Assembly (NCBI GenBank): GCA_022376925.1 | Contig: JAIOJX010000032.1 | Span: 198,582,939-198,646,938 of the forward strand | Length of the DNA stretch: 64,000 bases | Direction: 5' to 3' | Source of the DNA: Tragulus kanchil | Lineage: Eukaryota; Chordata; Mammalia; Artiodactyla; Tragulidae | In this document: one piece after another, positions 23,976-36,094 of the stretch | Position numbering within the stretch: position 1 is the stretch's first letter | Layout: each line of letters begins with the position of its first letter | The notes under the pieces: model-generated | Told to the model about the DNA's origin: nothing | Databases searched by the model: none | Seen by the model: the letters and a program-made list of their open reading frames with translations, nothing else | Position numbers and translations under genes: made by a program

Positions 23976-25539
23976 TTTTATTACTTCTTCCTTAGCTGCA
24001 AATGCTCTGAAAAAAAAGTTTAAAATGATTTGTTTCTCTAGAGTTCCCACTATATAACTGTAAGAGCTCTAAATTTGGAACCACAATGGATTTTACCCTT
24101 AAAGCCCACCAACCTCTTAATCAACATTTTCTGGTACTGGTTAGCCATGCAAGTGGCAGCTGACTTTGATCCAGCCTGAGTCAAGTAGTGAGGGCAAACT
24201 GTAATAATGATTAACTTCTATTAAGATTTATGATGTGTCAGGTATAGTCTAAGAATTTTTTCCATGCATTATTTTATTTAATCTTTCCTGACAAACCTAT
24301 ACAATATTATAATTTCCTTTTATAGGAATGAAAGCTGAGCTTTAGGTAGACTAAGTACTGAGTCACAGTTACAGTATCAAATACACATCATGTCATTCTG
24401 ACTCCAGAACCCAGGTACCTAACCACTATAAAAGCTCCTCTAAGGTCTCTCATATAACCTTAGCACTGCTTTCAAATTCTGGCCCCTATTTTTCTTACAA
24501 TCCTATTCTTCTCTGGGATTTACTCTTTTTTGGACTTATTTGTTCTATCTGGCACATGTACTCACATCAACATGCCTAAAATTGCTTCTGAGTTCCCTGA
24601 GTCTCTTGAGCATTGAAAGTTTAAATGAGGTCCTAAAGATGGCAACATGATCTGGTAAGACTCTGGCCTTATACAAAGTGGAAGCAAGAATGGTTCAGGA
24701 TGGCAGAGTAGAAGAACATTAGCACTTCTCTTCCAGTGAGAACACCGAAATTGAAACTAGCTATTAAATAACTATCGACAAAAGAACACTGGAACCCATG
24801 AAAAAAAGACATCCTACGTCCAGAGATGAAGAAGCTACAACAAGATCGTAGGAGGTGCAAAATCAAAAGGAAGAGATCTTTTCTATTTCTTGCAGATACA
24901 CAGAAGAACAGTCGTATGGAGACAGAATGAGAAGGTGGCCATCTGTAAGTCAGGAATAGAGCTCTCACCAGAAAACAAACCGTACTGGATCTTGATATAA
25001 GACTAGAGTCTCTGGAACTATGAGAAATAAAAACTTTTGTTGTTAAGCTATGGCATTTTTGTTATGGTACCCTGAGAAGACAATACAACATTTTATTACT
25101 TCTTCCTTAGCTGCAAATGCTCTGAAAAAAAAGTTTAAAATGATTTGTTTCTCTAGAGTTCCCACTATATAACTGAAAGAGCTCTAAATTTGGAACCACA
25201 AGGTTGGATTTTAAGTCATGAAATAAAAAGAAGTGTTGCAAAAATATAAAGTATTACTATTGGTCCTAGATAAAGCCCACCAACCTCTTAATCAACATTT
25301 TTCATCAGCTGCCTTCTGAACAGATTGTCAACAGACTTCTGACTTGTGTTTGCAGCCTCACTATTAGGGATATAACTTTGCCTTCAGTCTGCCTAGAATA
25401 TTGAGGTTCTTTGACTATAACTGTCACAGATTCTGACACCTTCACTGTAACATATCACTGGTTCCATTTCCTCCTTTATTGTTACATCAGAAGAACAACT
25501 TACCCCTTCTCTGTTCAGAGTAACACTTCTATCTGGAAA

Positions 25540-25990
25540 CTTGATCACTGCAATAATCTTTCACCTTCTTTGAGAGTGTGTCAGTATTGTCTTTCTCTTC
25601 CTGTGTTCTCTTCACTAAATCATTAGCCCTTGACCTTGAGAACTCCTCAAGACATTCTCCCATCTCTCTCTTCCCCTCACTGACAAATTCCCAAAATCTT
25701 CTGCTCCATATCTTCCACTAGCGTACTTTATACAGTCTCTGATCCATCCAAATTATGGTTTGACCTTACACCTCAATACTTTGTTTGAAATGGCATGCAG
25801 CCCTGATCTCAGTCTATTAACTTTTCAAGATTTACCTAATATGTCAACTCCTCTATGAAATCTTACCTTAAGTAATTTCTTCTGAGCTCTCAAAGAACTC
25901 AGTCTGCACTTTTTTGACAGCTTCCTTGAACGATGCTTAGTAAATTTATAAACTCATTAATGCTCTCAATCTAAGACATAGTAATCATTT
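25540..25990 (+). mobile_element. L2 LINE 3' relic
   Basis: TTTACCTAATATGTCAACTC followed by CTATGAAATCTTACCTTAAG matches the L2 pattern of a Cys-poor C-terminal ORF2 remnant, and a 3' end follows near 25930-25990. It is strongly diverged. Confidence 0.55.
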
Positions 25991-26203
25991 AATAATTCTA
26001 ATACATTAACAATCAAACAGATAGCCATCAGTATCAGAACTTCAATTCAATTGGACAAATTAAGGGTTTGGATATTTCTGGAGAAAAATCAAACTTGAAT
26101 GTGAATGAAGAGTACTAGAGTCTGTATGAATCTATACAAAAGATAAAAAACTTAAAATTCCCAGCTCCATTTTGTGCTTTCATTGAAACAAAGCGACAAT
26201 AGC

Positions 26204-28566
26204 CAATAGTAGATTGGCTAGCACATAGTGTTCAGTAAATGCTAGTTGAATTAAAAAAAAGAATAAATGCTTAAAGTGATTATTGGGTTATACATTAAAT
26301 AGTGACATTTAGAAAGTTTATGGATGGAAAGCTAATATAAAATTTTGAAGGTATGTCTGTGGAAATAAAAACCCTGTGATTTGAGAAGCATAGAAGACTG
26401 TCCCCTGAATGAAAAAACAGTTCACCATTTGAAACTTTCTATGGTATCTCTACTGAAGGAGTTGGAAATTGAAGCAAAAGTTTTATAGGGATACACACAG
26501 TTTTGGTGGAAAACTCAAGGAGAGTTTGAAGAATTAATATATCAATGTGATTTCAACTGTAACAGGTATGAAAACAATTATGATAAAGGTAGAGAAATAA
26601 AATGATTGTTCCAGCGTTCGCCTATGTGAATCTTCTGTGGACCTTTAGAAAGAACTTCAGATTTTTTTTCTAGAATAATGACAGGTGATTGATAAGACAA
26701 TTTAGCTTTCGCTCTTTGAGGTCTATGGGCCAGCCACTGTGCTTATAACCAGGCACTTATATACAAGTTAGCTCCTTATAGAACACTAAGAGGAAGGCAG
26801 TATCATTCCAGCTTCATGGATGAAGTTAAAGTCACTGCACACTTTTACTAAAGGTTTGACAACTGATGGAAAGGACAGGCCCAGGATTTACAGCTGTGAT
26901 TTGGACTAAGTTTTTCTGATTCCGGAGCCCATGGCCAGAATTAAACATACTGGAAGGAGGATGGTAGGCTCTCAGTCCCACTTCATGGAAACAATGAAAA
27001 AATGATTTCTGTTCATGGGCATTAACCATAGTATCTAGCAAATGCCGCTTAGATCTTGATGACTCTACCAAATTAACCATCATCTCTGGTAAATTTAACA
27101 TTTTATTAAACCTATACTTCTTTTGCTTATCCCAACTTCTGGTCACTCTCTTGTAATGTGCTGTAAGACAGATTTATGCTACCAGTTGTCAATATTGCAT
27201 GTTTGTTTTCGTAGCTGAAGTCACGCTTGAAATCAAAAAAATACTAGTTTTATCAATTAGGGCTAGTAAATCCAAGTCTGACTTGGCAACATTTCTTGAC
27301 AATTACTAAATAAATCTCTTTTTATTATAAAATCTATTGCAGAATTTTGAATTCTAGAAGGCAGCTATTATATATGACTAATAAAACAAGTGAAATGCCA
27401 GACTAAGTCAATAGTAGATTGGCACATAGTGTTCAGTAAATGCTAGTTGAATAAAAAAAAGAATAAATGCTTAAAGTGATTATTGGGTTATACATTAAAT
27501 AGGAAAAATTGGGGCTAATATAAAATTTTGAAGGTATGTCTGTGGAAATAAAAACCCTGTGATTTGAGAAGCATAGAAGACTGTCCCCTGAATGAAAAAA
27601 CAGTTCACCATTTGAAACTTTCTATGGTATCTCTACTGAAGGAGTTGGAAATTGAAGCAAAAGTTTTATAGGGATACACACAGTTTTGGTGGAAAACTCA
27701 AGGAGAGTTTGAAGAATTAATATATCAATGTGATTTCAACTGTAACAGGTATGAAAACAATTATGATAAAGGTAGAGAAATAAAATGATTGTTCCAGCGT
27801 TCGCCTATGTGAATCTTCTGTGGACCTTTAGAAAGAACTTCAGATTTTTTTTCTAGAATAATGACAGGTGATTGATAAGACAATTTAGCTTTCGCTCTTT
27901 GAGGTCTATGGGCCAGCCACTGTGCTTATAACCAGGCACTTATATACAAGTTAGCTCCTTATAGAACACTAAGAGGAAGGCAGTATCATTCCAGCTTCAT
28001 GGATGAAGTTAAAGTCACTGCACACTTTTACTAAAGGTTTGACAACTGATGGAAAGGACAGGCCCAGGATTTACAGCTGTGATTTGGACTAAGTTTTTCT
28101 GATTCCGGAGCCCATGGCCAGAATTAAACATACTGGAAGGAGGATGGTAGGCTCTCAGTCCCACTTCATGGAAACAATGAAAAAATGATTTCTGTTCATG
28201 GGCATTAACCATAGTATCTAGCAAATGCCGCTTAGATCTTGATGACTCTACCAAATTAACCATCATCTCTGGTAAATTTAACATTTTATTAAACCTATAC
28301 TTCTTTTGCTTATCCCAACTTCTGGTCACTCTCTTGTAATGTGCTGTAAGACAGATTTATGCTACCAGTTGTCAATATTGCATGTTTGTTTTCGTAGCTG
28401 AAGTCACGCTTGAAATCAAAAAAATACTAGTTTTATCAATTAGGGCTAGTAAATCCAAGTCTGACTTGGCAACATTTCTTGACAATTACTAAATAAATCT
28501 CTTTTTATTATAAAATCTATTGCAGAATTTTGAATTCTAGAAGGCAGCTATTATATATGACTAATA
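26204..28566. repeat. Direct duplication 11, period about 1183-1205
   Basis: 26204-27383 equals 27409-28566, with a 22-base net difference near the start of the arms. The spacer is a degraded copy of the sequence after 28566. Confidence 0.94.
26715..26935 (+). mobile_element. MIR, arm 1 (copy at 27898-28118)
   Basis: GGGCCAGCCACTGTGCTTAT, a degenerate core and CTGATTCCGGAGCCCATG follow the MIR layout. The second copy is part of duplication 11. Confidence 0.7.
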
Positions 28567-28619
28567 CACAACTCAAGTGATGCAGACTAAGCTTCTTGTG
28601 CCCTTACCCTGTTTCAATC

Positions 28620-29012
28620 ATTATCAAAAACACTTTATTTCATTTTTTAACCCAAATTATATTACAAGTCAAAATTATTGAGGTGTAACATTTCCCAGAT
28701 GAGGCAGTCAAATCTGAGAGAAACTGTGAAATTGCCCTTATGTAGTGAAGAGTCCAGCTGGGGTTCCAACACAACTCTGTCTGGCCTCAGTGCCTACACA
28801 ACAGCCCACTGACCTCCAGGTCACCAAGACCTGACTTTTAACATGATTTGAAAGGTGCTAGCCAAGTTATTCACAAGCTCTTAATGTCTTTGTTTCCATC
28901 TTTAAGATGAGGAAACAGGTATCTATTACTCAAGAATTAAACAGACTACATACACCAAAACACTTAACATAGTAGCTGGCATCTCATGGGCACTGATAAA
29001 TGCTCACTTTAT
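28620..29012 (+). mobile_element. Two MIR relics in tandem (copies at 29812-30204)
   Basis: 28620-28815 carries CCCAGATGAGGCAGTCAAAT and CAACTCTGTCTGGCCTCAGT (MIR). 28862-29012 carries TCTTTAAGATGAGGAAACAG and CACTTAACATAGTAGCTGGC (MIRb). The copies belong to duplication 12. Confidence 0.7.
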
Positions 29013-29027
29013 GTAAACTATGTGAGA

Positions 29028-29089
29028 CAGGAAACAAAACAGGAACCTTCCATAGTTTCAGGAAACAAAACAGGAACTTTCCATAGTTT
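29028..29089. repeat. 31-base tandem repeat, two units (copy at 30220-30281)
   Basis: CAGGAAACAAAACAGGAACC plus the following TTCCATAGTTT occurs twice in a row with one C/T difference. It also appears in the duplicated arm, so it predates or is independent of that duplication. Confidence 0.9.
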
Positions 29090-30543
29090 GTTATCATGAA
29101 GCCTCATTTTTTTCTATTTTCATCTCTATAACCATTCCACCAATGGAATCTGAAGGAACAGCATTAATCATATCTGTTCTTAATTCTAAATCTTTAAAAA
29201 CTGGTAACCAAAATACGGCTATACAGGTATTTAGTTAACCCATGTTTCTAGATTATGATAAAAATGTACAGTATCATGAATTATCCAACTGGCAAAGTAA
29301 GCATGTGCTTAAGGAACCAGTATATCAAGGATATATGAGATAAAAGAAAGGCCCACTTCATGGAAACAATGAAAAAATGATTTCTGTTCATGGGCATTAA
29401 CCATAGTATCTAGCAAATGCCGCTTAGATCTTGATGACTCTACCAAATTAACCATCATCTCTGGTAAATTTAACATTTTATTAAACCTATACTTCTTTTG
29501 CTTATCCCAACTTCTGGTCACTCTCTTGTAATGTGCTGTAAGACAGATTTATGCTACCAGTTGTCAATATTGCATGTTTGTTTTCGTAGCTGAAGTCACG
29601 CTTGAAATCAAAAAAATACTAGTTTTATCAATTAGGGCTAGTAAATCCAAGTCTGACTTGGCAACATTTCTTGACAATTACTAAATAAATCTCTTTTTAT
29701 TATAAAATCTATTGCAGAATTTTGAATTCTAGAAGGCAGCTATTATATATGACTAATACACAACTCAAGTGATGCAGACTAAGCTTCTTGTGCCCTTACC
29801 CTGTTTCAATCATTATCAAAAACACTTTATTTCATTTTTTAACCCAAATTATATTACAAGTCAAAATTATTGAGGTGTAACATTTCCCAGATGAGGCAGT
29901 CAAATCTGAGAGAAACTGTGAAATTGCCCTTATGTAGTGAAGAGTCCAGCTGGGGTTCCAACACAACTCTGTCTGGCCTCAGTGCCTACACAACAGCCCA
30001 CTGACCTCCAGGTCACCAAGACCTGACTTTTAACATGATTTGAAAGGTGCTAGCCAAGTTATTCACAAGCTCTTAATGTCTTTGTTTCCATCTTTAAGAT
30101 GAGGAAACAGGTATCTATTACTCAAGAATTAAACAGACTACATACACCAAAACACTTAACATAGTAGCTGGCATCTCATGGGCACTGATAAATGCTCACT
30201 TTATGTAAACTATGTGAGACAGGAAACAAAACAGGAACCTTCCATAGTTTCAGGAAACAAAACAGGAACTTTCCATAGTTTGTTATCATGAAGCCTCATT
30301 TTTTTCTATTTTCATCTCTATAACCATTCCACCAATGGAATCTGAAGGAACAGCATTAATCATATCTGTTCTTAATTCTAAATCTTTAAAAACTGGTAAC
30401 CAAAATACGGCTATACAGGTATTTAGTTAACCCATGTTTCTAGATTATGATAAAAATGTACAGTATCATGAATTATCCAACTGGCAAAGTAAGCATGTGC
30501 TTAAGGAACCAGTATATCAAGGATATATGAGATAAAAGAAAGG

Positions 30544-31073
30544 CTCCAATTGTAAGGAATGTTTAGGATTTTGTAATCTGAAAATCCAGAAAGAAGCTGT
30601 TAGAATTTAAGCACTTATTTAAATTTTGACATTGGATTTAGTATTTCTCTAAAAATTTTCAGTATGGCAGAAGGTTTGCAAAGAAGGCATCTAAATCTTT
30701 CCAGTGCTTCGATATGAAACATGGTTTTAAAAACTGTTGAAAGTTTCTTAACTTAAAGCAAATAGTTACAAGCTACAAAACACTTTTAAAAAGATAGTAT
30801 CTAATATTTTTTCCAGAATAAAATGCTTCTACAGTCTTACCTGTTCAGAAAAGTGTTTCCTTCTTGATTACTTCATCTAAAGACTAATCTAATAACAATA
30901 TTTATGCAAATAATAATAATCAAAATAATAATGCCTCAGTTGACAGACAGTAATTGCTTAGCTCACAAACATGTTACTTTTGGTAAGTTCTGTAATATAA
31001 GTAATTAGTAAATGCTTACAATATTTTATTTCACATGTACGTGGTCCTAGCTTACTTGACTTTTAATATAACA
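30544..31073. other. Flank just downstream of the presumed NRXN3 poly(A) site
   Basis: AT-rich single-copy sequence with TAATAATAATAATCAAAATAA-type simple repeat near 30908-30930. No gene is seen. Confidence 0.5.
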
Positions 31074-33637
31074 ATGTCATATTTAGCCCCATTGCAAGAT
31101 CTTTTACAAAGTGTTTGGAAAATAAAAATGGATCATCATACAAGGTTTTGGGAAGAACATTTTATTGCTAAGCATATCCTTGAACGAAAATGCAAATATG
31201 AAATAAAAAAGGAAAAAAAAGCAGTAACTTCACAACATCATAAAATAAATTCCTTAAGAGTCTGCTCATAAAACAACAGGAATATGATAGAAGCTCACAT
31301 ATAGAATGCACATGTTCCCATAAAATTGTCCAAATAGAAACTTACACTAAAAGGAATATAACAAATGTATTTTACTCAAATAAAAAAAATGTAAAGAAAG
31401 AAAGCAGAAAATCAGTTCACAAGACCTCAAGACTCCAAGAACAGCAATCTTTTACAGACATCGAGATATAATCAACTTCAAATAGGTTGGGCCATTTAAG
31501 TTATCTAAAATCGTGCTTTGATACCTCCTTATAATCCTGTCTTTTTCAATGACAATAAAATAATCCAAACTCTTAACACATTGAAATATCAGATAATGAG
31601 GAACACCTCTTTCCATACACATTAGTGAAGGCTACCATCATTGAGATTGCATTTTCGCCCACAACTTTAAGATATTTTCTCAAAGTCAAATATTCATGCA
31701 ACTTACAAAGACCAGCAAGAGTAGATTTCTAAATCTAAACAGCTGATTGATTCTTATCTGTACAAAAGAAATTGTATATATCTGACCCTCCAGAGGACAC
31801 ATTTCATTTTTATGTAAATATTTGTCTCACTTTGTCTCTTGCTTTTGGGTTAGGTATGGCCACACAACCAGTGTATTGTTTTACTGTACATTGTTTCCTC
31901 TTTTCAAAAAGAAAGACAACTGGAACAGAAACCAAACAAACAGAAACAAACAAACAAAGGAAAGAACAGTTCCCAAAGCAGTATGTACACAGGTGGCTAA
32001 TTATACCAGCAAAAATGTAGTAAAATATGTAAACAAAATCTGAGAAGATTTTTTTAAATTCTCCTTGACACAGTTAACTGTGACAAAACTAAAACTCACA
32101 CTTTCTTCACATTTTAAGGTTTCCTTTTTTGTTTTGTTATTTTCTTTGAAAACAACATTCTCATTCCACGTCAAGATTTTAACAGTTTTCCTGTTTCAGT
32201 CATTCCATCAAACATACCATGATAAATATATCTGTATATATATTTATTTATATATATTATACTATTAAATTCCATTTTTGTGTGTCACAGCAGCTTTAAT
32301 CATTTATTATTTACTTATTTTTAGAAAAGATGGGTGGAGGGAGATGTTTAGTATATTAAACCATGTCATATTTAGCCCCATTGCAAGATCTTTTACAAAG
32401 TGTTTGGAAAATAAAAATGGATCATCATACAAGGTTTTGGGAAGAACATTTTATTGCTAAGCATATCCTTGAACGAAAATGCAAATATGAAATAAAAAAG
32501 GAAAAAAAAGCAGTAACTTCACAACATCATAAAATAAATTCCTTAAGAGTCTGCTCATAAAACAACAGGAATATGATAGAAGCTCACATATAGAATGCAC
32601 ATGTTCCCATAAAATTGTCCAAATAGAAACTTACACTAAAAGGAATATAACAAATGTATTTTACTCAAATAAAAAAAATGTAAAGAAAGAAAGCAGAAAA
32701 TCAGTTCACAAGACCTCAAGACTCCAAGAACAGCAATCTTTTACAGACATCGAGATATAATCAACTTCAAATAGGTTGGGCCATTTAAGTTATCTAAAAT
32801 CGTGCTTTGATACCTCCTTATAATCCTGTCTTTTTCAATGACAATAAAATAATCCAAACTCTTAACACATTGAAATATCAGATAATGAGGAACACCTCTT
32901 TCCATACACATTAGTGAAGGCTACCATCATTGAGATTGCATTTTCGCCCCACAACTTTAAGATATTTTCTCAAAGTCAAATATTCATGCAACTTACAAAG
33001 ACCAGCAAGAGTAGATTTCTAAATCTAAACAGCTGATTGATTCTTATCTGTACAAAAGAAATTGTATATATCTGACCCTCCAGAGGACACATTTCATTTT
33101 TATGTAAATATTTGTCTCACTTTGTCTCTTGCTTTTGGGTTAGGTATGGCCACACAACCAGTGTATTGTTTTACTGTACATTGTTTCCTCTTTTCAAAAA
33201 GAAAGACAACTGGAACAGAAACCAAACAAACAGAAACAAACAAACAAAGGAAAGAACAGTTCCCAAAGCAGTATGTACACAGGTGGCTAATTATACCAGC
33301 AAAAATGTAGTAAAATATGTAAACAAAATCTGAGAAGATTTTTTTAAATTCTCCTTGACACAGTTAACTGTGACAAAACTAAAACTCACACTTTCTTCAC
33401 ATTTTAAGGTTTCCTTTTTTGTTTTGTTATTTTCTTTGAAAACAACATTCTCATTCCACGTCAAGATTTTAACAGTTTTCCTGTTTCAGTCATTCCATCA
33501 AACATACCATGATAAATATATCTGTATATATATTTATTTATATATATTATACTATTAAATTCCATTTTTGTGTGTCACAGCAGCTTTAATCATTTATTAT
33601 TTACTTATTTTTAGAAAAGATGGGTGGAGGGAGATGT
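31074..33637. repeat. Direct duplication 13, period about 1290
   Basis: 31074-32347 equals 32363-33637, with one extra C near 32946. It lies in the presumed NRXN3 3'UTR. The spacer is 15 bases. Confidence 0.95.
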
Positions 33638-34882
33638 GAGCAAATGGAAGGATAGAGTTAACTGTAAATGTCAAGCTGCAAAATTAAATCACTAGGAAAA
33701 ACATGATCATGTTGGGGGAGGGGGAAGAACTATGAGTTTTGCACTCTGTCATGCCATGTTTGGCTTGTGTGACCTTTTGTGGTTCTGTCACAAGTTGAAC
33801 TCCCCTCTTGTCTGTTTTGATTCCTTTAACAGACTTCTTGTATTTTCTTTTCTCTTCTATTAACATGCATTTCCATCAGTCACAGATGCAGCCTGCCCTC
33901 GTCCCCCTTTCCTAGGAAAGGCTCTCTTTTAGTTTGTGGGGCTTATTCCTTTATCCCAATTTGGCTGGGTTCATGGACAGGAACAATATTGTTAAGTAAA
34001 GCCAATAGTTCTGATAAAACCAGCCCTAACCACATCTGTTCAGGGTTTGGGTGGCAAATTCTGGAATTTGATCCTGAGGGACCAACTTTTCAAATCAAAA
34101 TTATCATCCATCCCATGATTTTGCTATGTGTTCAGCAAAACATCATACAGGAAACAGACAACAGATTCTAGAAACACCACAACCTGATATGTAGAGTGAA
34201 CACCATGGTAGCTTTTGAGTTCATATGGCAGTAGTCTCTCTTTTGTTTTCTGAGAATTTTTTTTTTCTTCTTCTTAACTTATGTCTCGTTATTCTCAAAA
34301 AATAAACAAATACCCAAAAGCCATTTTTCCCCTCAGATCTTGAAAAGTTATACGTACACTGGCCAGAACCAGATAAGGGTGGTTTTTTTGTTGTTGTTTT
34401 TAACTTTTTTTTTCTTTTTTTCTTTTTTGTTTTTTACATAATTAAACAAACAAACAAAAAGAAAACATTATTACAGTCAAGCTTCACAAACATTATTACA
34501 GACTCACTTGGAGTTATGGAACAAGTAAGCCATGAAGTCTTCTACCTTGGATGAAAGGTCCTCAAGAGAAGGAAGCTTCCAAGTCCGCGAAAAGTGGGGG
34601 AGCCACCTGCTCGCTCCAGAGTGCTGTGCGTGCTTGATGACACAGCAGGGCAGAAAGAACTTTCTGTCTCCGAGCAGTGGCTGCATCAAAGCAGCCATGG
34701 CTGGACCTTATAGGTAGGTGCATCTTTGTGTGTGTTCTTTTAAAAATGATTTTCCCCACCATAGTCATGGTAACACCCCATCTCATAGAACAGTCTGACA
34801 CCTGTGAAATATCATTTTCCAAGGATGTATTTATATAGAAAGGATTGTTTCAAATCCGCGTGTCGTTCGCGGTGTCGTGTTT
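31140..34882 (-). other. NRXN3: Probable NRXN3 3'UTR (contains an artefactual duplication)
   Basis: Downstream of the TAA stop the minus strand runs through AT-rich, SINE-free sequence with no coding potential. A canonical minus-strand poly(A) signal (plus-strand TTTATT) lies at 31161-31166 and again in the duplicated arm at 32450-32455. Others lie at about 33537 and 33594. If transcription ends near 31.1 kb, and one copy of the 1.29 kb duplication is removed, the 3'UTR would be about 2.4 kb. Local features include T-rich tracts at 34258-34268 and 34381-34432 and a CAAA microsatellite at 34446-34460. No transcript evidence is available, so the distal end is a guess. Confidence 0.4.
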
Positions 34883-35808
34883 TTACACATAATACTCCTT
34901 GTCCTTGTTTTTCTGTTTCTTGTGGCCACTCTTCGAGCTCTGTTGCTTCTCCTTGAGGAGCGTGCCGTTGCTCTGCGCCGAGTTGCTGATGTAGTTCCGC
35001 GTCTCATCCACTTGATAGGACCCCTCGTCCCTGTTCCTGTACTTGTACATGGCGTACAGGAGGATCAAGATGCAGAGGGCGGCAGCAGCCACAATGCCGA
35101 CGACCATCCCTGTTGTACTGCTCGACTCCCGGATCACCTCTGAGGCCCCCGGAACCCGTCTGACTCCTGGCTCCGTGGGGTTTGCTGTGGGCACATTACG
35201 GAACATGGGGGAAGTAATTAGTGGGCTCTTCAGTTTGGTGCTGTCTAGCTCATAGGCAGTGGGCAACGGAAGCAAGACTATATCAGGCTGGGGTTTGAGA
35301 TCACGGTTATTCATTTTGCCAGCTGGCAATTTGGGCACCATCCCAGACGAGGAGGAAGCTGTGAAGCGGATCAGCTCAGGGGACAAAGATGTGGTAGTAG
35401 TCCTACTAGTTTCGGAGACTTTGTTAGGTCTAAAGTCCTTGGATTCCCACTTGGGCGCATGTGCTTTGTAGCCACCTTCGAAGATTGAAGTGGAAAGACT
35501 CTTATCTGTTACCAAGGAGAAGGTGGTGTAAAAATCTTCATCATCAGTAGGGGGCAGGTTAGAGTCAAATGTTTCCCCTGAGCCATACCCAGATATCACC
35601 AAGCCATCATCATCACAACCATCGCTGCCTTGGTCCGACAAGCAAGGTAACCCCGCCTCAGAGGTCATGGACAGGGAATCTTTGGTGGTCTCAATAATGG
35701 TGAGGAGGGGGCGAAAGGTAGGGGGGAGTGTAATGGAAGGTGCAGGAGTGGCAATAGGAGGGGTAGCTAAAGGGTCTTCTACAAGAAGAGGGATAACTAA
35801 TTCACCTC
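34883..35808 (-). CDS. NRXN3: Neurexin-3, 3'-terminal coding exon (stalk, TM, cytoplasmic tail)
   Basis: Neurexin-3 is a presynaptic adhesion receptor. This last exon encodes about 308 residues. The first codon is split (phase 1) after the acceptor TTTTCAATCCAG at about 35809-35820, so the Met that opens the longer reading frame upstream is intronic. In order: a Ser/Thr/Pro-rich, acidic stalk (residues 1-233) with a Cys pair at 56 and 65 and an acidic Ser-Gly at 77-78 that could carry a glycosaminoglycan; a transmembrane helix at about 234-256 beginning [15 protein letters not shown]; and a basic cytoplasmic tail of about 50 residues. The tail ends KDKEYYV, the class II PDZ ligand that in neurexins binds CASK and Mint. 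The tail motif [19 protein letters not shown] and the ending [15 protein letters not shown] separate NRXN3 from NRXN1 and NRXN2. The exon is uninterrupted and lies outside every duplication. The upstream exon is not in the window. Confidence 0.96.
35184..35190 (-). promoter_or_regulatory. NRXN3: Internal alternative 3' splice site of NRXN3
   Basis: On the minus strand the exon contains GTGCCCACAG followed by CAAACCCC, with the AG at 35185-35186. Splicing here would start the exon at 35184, again in phase 1, giving an Ala codon and then NPTEPG. The short neurexin-3 isoforms join their stalk directly to ANPTEPG, so this site matches the known short form, which skips about 208 residues of the long stalk. 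The equal phase of both acceptors is seen in the sequence. Use of this acceptor here is inferred. Confidence 0.7.
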
Positions 35809-35880
35809 CTGGATTGAAAAGAAAAAGAGAAACAGAATTAGTACATTGGCAGAAAAAAAAAAAAAAAACACAATTCACAG
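35809..35880 (-). promoter_or_regulatory. NRXN3: 3' splice site and polypyrimidine tract of the NRXN3 last exon
   Basis: Read on the minus strand, a pure T run (plus-strand A run at about 35862-35878) and a second pyrimidine-rich stretch precede CAATCCAG, and then the exon starts GAGGTGAA. The intron phase is 1: the exon supplies the last two bases of a Gly codon. This fixes the exon start at 35808. Confidence 0.9.
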
Positions 35881-36094
35881 ACACGCTCAATGAGTGCAGT
35901 TCATAGGCTGTACCTCAGAAATGATAAGTCAAGTGACTTGGATCCACATAGGGACCCTCTCTACTAAAAGCTCTAGGCTGATTTAGAGCCCATGATATGC
36001 CTCTTGCCACCAAAACCTGAAATCCTTAGAGTGGGGGCTTAGATATATTAAAGATACTCTCAAGTAATTATTTAGATAGAATTCAAATAGGCTT

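Larger units (their letters stand above)
23013..25201. repeat. Direct duplication 10, period 1115
   Basis: 23013-24086 equals 24128-25201. The 41-base spacer is a shortened copy of the sequence that follows the second arm (25202-25302). Confidence 0.95.
28160..30543. repeat. Direct duplication 12, period 1192, no spacer
   Basis: 28160-29351 equals 29352-30543. The arms abut exactly. Confidence 0.95.

Noticed and set aside
35821..35890. Translation start at the Met upstream of the NRXN3 exon
   Set aside because: The residues before the acceptor are encoded by a polypyrimidine tract (a run of Phe). The frame is open by chance, and the splice site marks the true exon edge.
34877..35906. Plus-strand open frames opposite the NRXN3 exon
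   Set aside because: They are shadows of the conserved minus-strand coding exon.
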